The notes beneath the pieces are model-generated. The model had not been told where the DNA came from. It made no database searches and saw nothing but the letters and a program-made list of their open reading frames with translations. Shown piece after piece: positions 1-6,450 of a stretch of 14,551 nt of DNA. Position 1 is the stretch's first letter; every line of letters starts with the position of its first letter. The stretch lies in assembly GCA_041627475.1 (NCBI GenBank), contig JBFKQZ010000053.1:1-14551 (forward strand). Reading direction: 5' to 3'. Position numbers and translations under genes: made by a program. This DNA comes from JBFGFG01 sp041627475 (GTDB taxonomy: Bacteria > Actinomycetota > Nitriliruptoria > Nitriliruptorales > Nitriliruptoraceae).

Positions 1-713
<713 letters not shown>

Positions 714-740
714 GTCGTCCTCCTCGGCATCTGCGCCCGG

Positions 741-769
741 ACGCTAACGCACGACCGCGACCGGTCCGA
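741..769 (-). promoter_or_regulatory. Candidate promoter of ettA
   Basis: On the minus strand a TAGCGT hexamer (741-746) fits the actinobacterial -10 pattern TANNNT. Seventeen bases upstream is TCGGAC (764-769), a poor -35. Transcription would begin near 735, leaving a short leader with GAGGAGG before the GTG. The 66-nt gap to the SulP stop is enough for an independent promoter, but readthrough from SulP is also possible. Confidence 0.4.
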
Positions 770-779
770 ACCGTCCGCC

Positions 780-2387
780 TCAGGCGCGCGGACCTGTCCC
801 GAACGGGGTGCGGCCCCAGGGCGACGGGACCTCCTCGACGTCGCTCGGCAGCACGTCGGGAAGCAGCGGGTCCCCGTCGAGCACCCGACCGAGGATCTTG
901 CGGCTGGGGGCCGTGATGTCCTCGACCCGCACGGTGATCCCGCGCCCTGCGGCCTCGCGGAGCAGGCGCCGCAGCACGAGCGCCCCGGTCACGTCGGTGC
1001 GGCCGATCCGGCCGAGGTGCACGACCAGCCGGTCCACGTCGGGGTGGTCAGCGAGCAGCGTCCGCACCTGGTCCTCCAGCCGCTGCACGGCACCGAAGTG
1101 CAGGATCCCGATCGGGTGCAGCCGCAGCGTCGTCCTCGTGACGTCGGCGTCGATCTCGAGCCTGCGCTCACGGCGGAGGTGCGCGCCGATCACGAGGAGC
1201 ACACCGATCAGCACCGCCCACTGGATCTGTGGGGCGAACAGGATCGTCAGCACGTAGGTGATCAGCGCGATCATGAACTGTTGGCGGGAGTACTGCCGCA
1301 GCTCCAACCAGGGGGCCGGATCGACCAGGCCGAGGACCGCGGCGATGATGATCCCGGCGAGCACCGCCTTGGGGAGGTCGGCGATGACCCCTGCGAACGG
1401 CAGGGCCACCAGGACGAGGACGCCGGTGACCACGCCGCTCCACGGCGACGACGCCCCCGCGGCCCGATTGATCGCACTGCGGGAGAACGACGCCCCCACG
1501 GGCATCCCGCCGACGAGGCCCGCGGCGATGTTCGCCACCCCCTGCGACACGAACTCGCGGTCTGCGTTCCAGCGACGGCCGGACTGCGTCGCGAACGAGC
1601 GCGCGATCGCGGAGGCCTCGGAGAAGCCAACGAGGCCGATGACGAGGGCAGGGACGGCGAGCTGTGGGATGGCCCCCCAGGGCAGGCCGAGCTCGAACGA
1701 GGGCAGCGCCGTCGGGACCTCCCCCACGACGGCCACGTCCAGGTCCAGCACGGTCGTGGCGACGATCCCGCCGGCGGCGGCCAGCAGCACGCCCGGCAGC
1801 AGCGGGTTGACCTCGTTGAGCACGTAGACGGTCGCGATCGCCAGGGCCCCGAGCGCCAGCGCGGTGATGACCCAGCCGTCGGTGTCGAGGAGGGCGAGGA
1901 CGGCGGTGGCGGCCACGCCGTCGCCCGTGACCTCGCTGCCGATGAGCTTGGGCAGCTGGCTGAGCATGATCACGAGGCCGGCTGCGGACGTGAAGGCGAG
2001 CAGCACCGGCTCGGACACGAGGTAGGCGACCTCGCCGGCACCGCGCCAGCCGATGACGACGCGGACGACGCCGACGAGCAGCGCGAGCAGCGCGGCGAGC
2101 GGCACCACGTCCACACCGGTCGTCGACGACACCGAGGCGAGCGTGCCCAGCGTCAGCAGCGACGTGATCGCCGTCGGGCCGGTCTGCAGCAGCGGGGAGG
2201 AGACGAACGGCGCCGCGACGATCGTGGACACGCCTGCGACGACGAGGCCGGAGCGGGGCGGGAGCCCGGCCAGGACCGCATAGGCCACGGCCTGCGGCAG
2301 CAGGACGAGTGTGACGCTGAGGCCGGCGAGCAGGTCGCCGCGGTGCGGGCGACCCTCCATCACGGGCCGCAGGTCGACGTCCGCCAC
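780..2387 (-). CDS. SulP family anion transporter (SLC26-like) with C-terminal STAS domain
   Basis: Inner-membrane transporter of the SulP/SLC26 superfamily; members move sulfate, bicarbonate, dicarboxylates or other anions, and the substrate cannot be read from sequence. Seen: the N-terminal family signature PQAVAYAVLAGLPPRSGL (31-48), GPTA at 70-73, many hydrophobic helices to about residue 405, and the conserved block GASFSRSAINRAAGA in the core. A STAS domain follows at about 417-500 with DVTG (465-468) at the phosphorylation-loop position, with Thr where other STAS proteins often have Ser. The start chosen is GTG at 2387, giving 535 aa, a normal family length. AGGAGG lies 8 nt upstream. 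The open frame extends 96 codons further upstream to 2675, but that stretch is low-complexity and overlaps the protease gene, so I treat it as non-coding in this frame. No carbonic anhydrase or sulfate-assimilation gene is adjacent to suggest the substrate. Confidence 0.9.
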   Translation of the reverse strand: MADVDLRPVMEGRPHRGDLLAGLSVTLVLLPQAVAYAVLAGLPPRSGLVVAGVSTIVAAPFVSSPLLQTGPTAITSLLTLGTLASVSSTTGVDVVPLAALLALLVGVVRVVIGWRGAGEVAYLVSEPVLLAFTSAAGLVIMLSQLPKLIGSEVTGDGVAATAVLALLDTDGWVITALALGALAIATVYVLNEVNPLLPGVLLAAAGGIVATTVLDLDVAVVGEVPTALPSFELGLPWGAIPQLAVPALVIGLVGFSEASAIARSFATQSGRRWNADREFVSQGVANIAAGLVGGMPVGASFSRSAINRAAGASSPWSGVVTGVLVLVALPFAGVIADLPKAVLAGIIIAAVLGLVDPAPWLELRQYSRQQFMIALITYVLTILFAPQIQWAVLIGVLLVIGAHLRRERRLEIDADVTRTTLRLHPIGILHFGAVQRLEDQVRTLLADHPDVDRLVVHLGRIGRTDVTGALVLRRLLREAAGRGITVRVEDITAPSRKILGRVLDGDPLLPDVLPSDVEEVPSPWGRTPFGTGPRA

Positions 2388-2410
2388 GGTCGCCACCTCC
2401 TGTCGGCCCG

Positions 2411-2416
2411 ACCCTA
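2411..2416 (-). promoter_or_regulatory. Candidate -10 element of the SulP gene
   Basis: TAGGGT on the minus strand fits TANNNT and sits 23 nt upstream of the chosen GTG, with AGGAGG between them. Its surroundings (GCGTTAGGGTC) closely resemble the ettA -10 region (GCGTTAGCGTC). No convincing -35 is visible. The gap to the upstream protease gene is 73 nt (2388-2460), and I see no strong terminator hairpin in it. Confidence 0.35.
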
Positions 2417-2460
2417 ACGCGCGGAGCATCCGAAGGAGCGACGTACGGGCCAGCCGATCG

Positions 2461-3528
2461 TCACCCGAAGACGAGCCAGAACGCGTAGCCGACCGGGTTG
2501 CCCGTGGGGGACGGTCGCCCGCCGCCGGACGACGGCTGCGGGGCGTCAGGGTCGTGCAACCGCGCGCTGTCCGCGGTGTTCCAGTGCGTGTCGAGGTACG
2601 AGCCCGAGCGGGGACGAGGGTTGAAGTAGTCGTCGCCACGGCAGTCGAGCAGGCGGTCGAAGGCATCCCCGGCACCGGACGTCCTGCTGTCGCTGTCCCT
2701 GCAGACCGTCCTCATGGCGCCGCCGGTCCCGTCCGCGTAGCAGAGGAGGTCGTGCTCGTCGGTGCAGTGGGCACCCGGTGTGGCGTTGGGTGCGGAGGAC
2801 TGCACGGCGCCCAGCGTGTGCACCAGCTCGTGCGCGGCGATCGAGTGGTAGCCCTCGTCACCGGCGTCCCAGCAGGTGCGGTCGACCCGGGCATAGCCGG
2901 CGGTCCGGTCGGCGCGGTTGTTCGTGGCGCGGTCGTCGCGGGGGGCGGTCGCGATCCCGCAGTACGTCGTGGCGTCGACGAACAGCAGGTAGGTGCGGTC
3001 CGCGCGGTCGTGGCCGGCGCTGCGCAGCTCGCCGATCATGGTGCTGAAGTCCGACAACGCCCCGTTGCTGACCCGCTGGGAGGTGACGCGGATCGCGCAG
3101 CCGTCGGTCGACCAGCGGACGCGGCGGTCCCCGCCGTGACGACGGGCGGACTCGTGCACGGTCCACTCCACCTGCTCGACCCAGCCACGGATGTCGGACC
3201 GCAGCGTCGAGGACGCCGCGCCGCGGTTGCTGCCGTGGACGTACAGGACCTCGACCCGCTGCCCGCTGCGGCCGTCCCCGAGGCAGGTCACGGCCCGGCG
3301 TGGCACGGGCGCACCGCTGCCCGTCCCGGCGGCCGCCGGTGCGACGTCGGGACCGTGGGTGCACAGATCGACGTCGGCCACGTGCAGTCGGTGCAGTTCG
3401 CCGCAGACGCCGAGGTCTGCCGGGATCCGCGGCGCGCCGGCGTCCGCGGCGACCGGGGCGAGGACCAGGGACCCGATGACGGCGACCGCCAGGGGGATCC
3501 ACCGCGAACGCAACGCAAGAGGGCGCAT
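2461..3528 (-). CDS. Secreted zinc metalloprotease-like protein (HExxHxxG)
   Basis: Predicted exported metallopeptidase of 355 aa; target unknown. Residues 1-30 form a Sec-type signal peptide: basic start, hydrophobic run IPLAVAVIGSLVLAP, and an A-D-A/G cleavage site. The zinc site is HELVHTLG at 233-240, giving ligands His233 and His237 and base Glu234. In metzincins a His or Asp follows at position 11 of HExxHxxGxxH/D; here that residue is Gln243. Downstream CTDEHDLLCYADG (255-267) resembles the HCTDEyDvMCYsDG block I recall from actinobacterial secreted peptidases, with Leu262 where Met is usual. His254, Asp257 or His259 could complete the site. Ten cysteines fit a disulfide-rich extracellular protein. 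The tail 330-345 is Pro/Ser/Gly-rich, and the C-terminus is a short hydrophobic stretch too small to be a clear anchor. The start ATG has GGAG 6 nt upstream. Confidence 0.8.
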   Translation of the reverse strand: MRPLALRSRWIPLAVAVIGSLVLAPVAADAGAPRIPADLGVCGELHRLHVADVDLCTHGPDVAPAAAGTGSGAPVPRRAVTCLGDGRSGQRVEVLYVHGSNRGAASSTLRSDIRGWVEQVEWTVHESARRHGGDRRVRWSTDGCAIRVTSQRVSNGALSDFSTMIGELRSAGHDRADRTYLLFVDATTYCGIATAPRDDRATNNRADRTAGYARVDRTCWDAGDEGYHSIAAHELVHTLGAVQSSAPNATPGAHCTDEHDLLCYADGTGGAMRTVCRDSDSRTSGAGDAFDRLLDCRGDDYFNPRPRSGSYLDTHWNTADSARLHDPDAPQPSSGGGRPSPTGNPVGYAFWLVFG

Positions 3529-3553
3529 GAGGGACTCCGCAGGATCGGACGGA

Positions 3554-3580
3554 CTTCATAGCACTTTGTAACTAGACAAC
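3554..3580. promoter_or_regulatory. AT-rich island in the divergent intergenic region
   Basis: The spacer 3529-3706 separates the minus-strand protease from the plus-strand membrane gene. Within it 3554-3580 is strikingly AT-rich for this genome. On the minus strand it contains TTGTCT (3574-3579) and TATGAA (3555-3560), but their 13-nt spacing is too short for a standard sigma-70 promoter. The short arms TTGT and ACAA flank CTAGTT and could be part of an operator. It most likely holds the protease promoter and perhaps a regulator site. I see no regulator gene nearby. The rest of the spacer is plain GC-rich sequence. Confidence 0.35.
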
Positions 3581-3693
3581 CCTACGGCGGGCCGGTGCCC
3601 ACCCTTTCGAGGACGCTGCGTAATCGCGCGCCCACCGCACGTTGCTGCCTGCGGCGGGCCGCACGGCCGTCAGGACCGCCGCTGGCGCGGCCG

Positions 3694-3699
3694 TAGCAT
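3694..3699 (+). promoter_or_regulatory. -10 element positioned for a leaderless mRNA
   Basis: TAGCAT is followed by seven bases (GCGCGCC) and then ATG at 3707. In actinobacteria TANNNT about 7 nt before an A or G start codon is the usual geometry of leaderless transcripts. There is no Shine-Dalgarno sequence here, which supports this reading. A clear -35 is not visible. Confidence 0.55.
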
Positions 3700-3706
3700 G
3701 CGCGCC

Positions 3707-5203
3707 ATGTCCTCCCGCGCCGCTGCCTCCCTCGTCTTCGTGACGTCCGCCGCCGTCCTGGTCCTCGAGACCCTCGCCGGCCGCCTCCTCGCCCCCTACG
3801 CCGGGGTGACCCTCGAGACGTTCACGGCGATCATCGGCACGATCCTGGCCGGCATCTCGCTCGGTGCCTGGCTCGGTGGCCGCGCCGCGGACCGCCACGA
3901 ACCGAAGCGCCTCATCGGCCCCCTCATCGCCGTCGGTGGCGCGCTGTCGTACGCGTCGGTGCCGCTGATCGACGTGCTGGGCCCCTCCGCGTCGGCGAAC
4001 GGCGGGATCAACCCCGTCGGGCTCGTCATCGTGACGGCCATCGCCTTCTTCGCCCCGGCCGCCGTGCTGTCGGCGATCTCGCCGCTGGTGGTCAAGGCGA
4101 GCCTCGAGGACCTCGGCGACACGGGCAGGATCGTCGGCCGCCTCTCCGCGATCGGCACGGCGGGCGCGATCGTCGGTGTGTTCGTGACCGGGTTCGTGCT
4201 CGTCGCCAACTTCCCGACCCGTCCGACCGTCTTCGCGATCGCGACGTTCCTGGTCCTGCTCGGCGCGGCCCTGTCGCTCGGGCACCGTGCAGCGCGCGGG
4301 TCGCTGCCGATGGTCCTGGCCGTCGCCGTGGCGGGCGCGACGATGCTCGTCCTCGTGGAGGACCCGTGCGAGTACGAGTCCCCCTACTTCTGCGCCACCA
4401 TCGAGACCGACCCCGACCGCCCGTCCGGCCGCATCCTGCGCCTCGACACGCTGCGCCACAGCTACGTGGACCTGGACGACCCGACCTACCTCGACTTCAG
4501 CTACGCGCAGGCCCTCGAGGACGTGCTCGCCGTCGAGCACCCCGAGCCGGCGCCGATCGACGTGGTGCACATCGGTGGCGGCGGCTTCACGTTCCCGCGC
4601 CACCTGCGCGCCACGCGGCCGGGCACGCAGTCGACCGTCCTCGAGCTCGACCCCCTGCTGGTCGACCTCAGCATCGACGAGCTCGGCTTCGAGCCGGGCC
4701 CCGACGTGGAGATCATCACCGGCGACGCCCGCCTCACCCTCGGCCTGCTCCCCGACGGCCGGGCCGACGTCGTGATCGGCGACGCGTTCGGGGGCGTCTC
4801 GGTCCCGTGGCACCTCACGACCCTCGAGTTCGTCCAGCTCGTGCATGACAAGCTGCGGCCCGGGGGCACGTACGCACTGAACATGATCGACTACGGCAGC
4901 CGTGACTTCGCTCGGGCCGAGATGGCGACCCTCGCCGCGGTCTTCGAGCACGTCGCGGCCTTCTCCCCCGCCGAACGCTTCGCCCCGCGCGACGTGTCGG
5001 CTGGTGGCAACTACGTGCTGGTCGCCTCCGACGAGCCGATCGACGTCGCTGCCATCGTCGCCCGCAACAACGCCAGCGGCGACGACGAGGCCGCTGTGTC
5101 GACCGCCGACGGGTCGCTGCAGGCCTTCGTCGGCGGCGCCGCCGTCCTCACCGACGACGACGCCCCGGTCGACCAGCTGCTCACGCCGCTCCCCACCGGC
5201 TGA
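3707..5203 (+). CDS. Membrane-fused spermidine synthase-like protein
   Basis: Two-part protein of 498 aa. The N-terminal half (about 1-215) has several hydrophobic helices and the block ETLAGRLLAPYAG, typical of the MFS-like membrane half of fused spermidine synthases. The C-terminal half carries an aminopropyltransferase-like Rossmann fold: HIGGGGF (288-294) for the nucleotide site, acidic ELD (313-315) for the ribose, GDAR (339-342), and GDAF (358-361), whose Asp359 is at the catalytic position, followed by PWHLTTLEF. Family knowledge suggests transfer of an aminopropyl group from decarboxylated SAM, but substrates of the fused bacterial proteins are poorly defined and no speD is nearby. 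ATG 3707 is preferred over the in-frame ATG 3698 because 3698 overlaps the -10 element. The next gene starts 75 nt downstream, so they could be cotranscribed. Confidence 0.85.
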   Translation: MSSRAAASLVFVTSAAVLVLETLAGRLLAPYAGVTLETFTAIIGTILAGISLGAWLGGRAADRHEPKRLIGPLIAVGGALSYASVPLIDVLGPSASANGGINPVGLVIVTAIAFFAPAAVLSAISPLVVKASLEDLGDTGRIVGRLSAIGTAGAIVGVFVTGFVLVANFPTRPTVFAIATFLVLLGAALSLGHRAARGSLPMVLAVAVAGATMLVLVEDPCEYESPYFCATIETDPDRPSGRILRLDTLRHSYVDLDDPTYLDFSYAQALEDVLAVEHPEPAPIDVVHIGGGGFTFPRHLRATRPGTQSTVLELDPLLVDLSIDELGFEPGPDVEIITGDARLTLGLLPDGRADVVIGDAFGGVSVPWHLTTLEFVQLVHDKLRPGGTYALNMIDYGSRDFARAEMATLAAVFEHVAAFSPAERFAPRDVSAGGNYVLVASDEPIDVAAIVARNNASGDDEAAVSTADGSLQAFVGGAAVLTDDDAPVDQLLTPLPTG

Positions 5204-5217
5204 CCGAACGGCCGGCC

Positions 5218-5236
5218 CGTCGCCGGATCGGCGACG
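5218..5236 (+). terminator. Short hairpin between the spermidine synthase-like and oxidoreductase genes
   Basis: CGTCGCC and GGCGACG form a 7-bp stem with loop GGATC, 14 nt after the upstream stop codon. No T-run follows. It may be a weak terminator, an attenuator or a 3' end-stabilising hairpin. Such stems also arise easily by chance at this GC content. Confidence 0.3.
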
Positions 5237-5278
5237 AACACCGACTGCAGCACCCTCCCGACCTCCCTGGAGCCTCCC

Positions 5279-6436
5279 GTGCCCACCGTCTGCATCATCG
5301 GTGCCGGCTATGCCGGCATCCACGCCGCCCACACCGCGCGCGCCGCCGGCGCCGACGTGGTGGTCGTCGAACCCACCGGGCAGCACGACCTCGCACCGCG
5401 CCTCGCCGGCGTCGCGGCCGGCCGCCGGCCCGCCGGTGACGCGTGGGCCCCGATCACGGACCTCGTCGACGTCACCGTCGTCCGTGCCCGGGCGACGCGC
5501 GTGGACGAGGACGGCCCGGTCGTCCACCTCGACGGCGGGAGTCAGCTGACCCCGGACGCGGTCGTGGTGACCGCAGGTGCGGACGCATCGCTGCCGCCGG
5601 TCGACGGCCTCGACCCCGCCACCGCGCTCACGCTCAAGACGGCAGCCGACGCGCTGCACCTGCGCGACCGGCTCCCGGAGGCAGCCCGCCTCGTGGTCGT
5701 CGGCGCCGGCGCCACCGGCGTGCAGCTGGCAGCTGAGGCCGCGCTCCAGCACCCGATGCTGGACGTCCACGTGGTCGAGGCCACCGACGAGGTCCTCGGC
5801 GCGTTCGACCCGTCCCTGGGCCGCCGCGCCCGCCGCGTCCTCGAGGACCGCGGCGTGACGCTGCACCTGGGCGTCTCGATCGAGCGGGCCGAGGACGGCG
5901 CGGTCGTCCTCGCCGACGACACCCGTCTCGACGGCCTCGTCGTCTGGGCCACCGGCGTCGCCGCGGACGGCCACGCCCTGCTGCCGGGGGCGCGCACCCG
6001 GGACGGACGCCTGCTGGTCGACCGCTGCCTGCGGGTCACGGGGCGCGTGCTCGCCGCTGGTGACGTCGCGGCGCAGCGCGACGTCCTCGGGCGGGTCACG
6101 GCGCAGTCGGCGCAGATCGCGCTCCAGGCCGGCCGGGCCGCCGGACGCAACGCCGCACGCATCGCCGCGGGCCGACTGCCGAAGCCGGCGACCCTGCTCG
6201 ACCTCGGCTGGGTCGTCGACATGGGCGGCCGCGGTGTCGCTCAGGTCGGGCCGGTCGAGATCGCGCTGCCGGGACTGGACCTGCTCGTCCCCGTCCTGCA
6301 CGAGGCGATCGACCTGCGGCACCTGTGGCAGGCCGGCGGCGCCAACGCCGTCCTCGGCCATGCCGCAGGTCGTCACGCACCCACGCCGGCCGAGGTCCGC
6401 CGCGCGGAGCGACCCGAGCTGCGCTCGGTCGGCTGA
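5279..6436 (+). CDS. NDH-2-like FAD/NAD(P)-dependent oxidoreductase
   Basis: Flavoprotein of 385 aa in the two-dinucleotide-binding-domain superfamily, resembling type II NADH dehydrogenases and FSP1-like oxidoreductases; it likely moves electrons from NAD(P)H to a quinone or other acceptor. Seen: FAD-binding GAGYAG (8-13) right after the start, with Glu31 at the end of the second strand; NAD(P)-binding GAGATG (142-147) with E167 downstream; the ATG motif VVWATGV (221-227); and the flavin-contacting AAGDVA (259-264). At 385 aa it is shorter than typical NDH-2 enzymes, and I see no clear C-terminal membrane helix, so the respiratory role is uncertain. No redox-active CxxC is present, arguing against a disulfide reductase. 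Start GTG 5279 has GGAG (5269-5272) at 6-nt spacing, and the FAD motif begins at residue 8 as expected. Confidence 0.82.
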   Translation: MPTVCIIGAGYAGIHAAHTARAAGADVVVVEPTGQHDLAPRLAGVAAGRRPAGDAWAPITDLVDVTVVRARATRVDEDGPVVHLDGGSQLTPDAVVVTAGADASLPPVDGLDPATALTLKTAADALHLRDRLPEAARLVVVGAGATGVQLAAEAALQHPMLDVHVVEATDEVLGAFDPSLGRRARRVLEDRGVTLHLGVSIERAEDGAVVLADDTRLDGLVVWATGVAADGHALLPGARTRDGRLLVDRCLRVTGRVLAAGDVAAQRDVLGRVTAQSAQIALQAGRAAGRNAARIAAGRLPKPATLLDLGWVVDMGGRGVAQVGPVEIALPGLDLLVPVLHEAIDLRHLWQAGGANAVLGHAAGRHAPTPAEVRRAERPELRSVG

Positions 6437-6450
6437 CCCGGGTCAGCCGA
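6429..6450. terminator. Perfect 22-bp palindrome shared by two convergent stop codons
   Basis: The arms TCGGCTGACCC and GGGTCAGCCGA are exact reverse complements. As RNA from either strand they fold into a 9-bp stem with a CCGG loop. The TGA of the oxidoreductase (6434-6436) and the TGA of the hydrolase/ligase gene on the other strand (6443-6445) both lie inside it, with 6 nt between the genes. It is probably a bidirectional terminator. It has no T-run, as is common in high-GC actinobacteria. Confidence 0.65.

Noticed and set aside
2388..2675. Upstream extension of the SulP protein by 96 codons
   Set aside because: The added part is Thr/Arg/Ser low-complexity and overlaps the protease coding region; the GTG at 2387 has a good ribosome-binding site and gives a normal family length.
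2858..3559. Minus-strand frame starting at an ATG at 3559 upstream of the protease
   Set aside because: It is out of frame with the protease, has Arg/Pro-rich composition, and lacks a signal peptide, whereas the frame starting at 3528 has a signal peptide and a zinc motif.
3572..6376. 934-codon open frame on the minus strand
   Set aside because: It lies opposite two well-supported genes and is low-complexity in composition, so it is a GC artefact.
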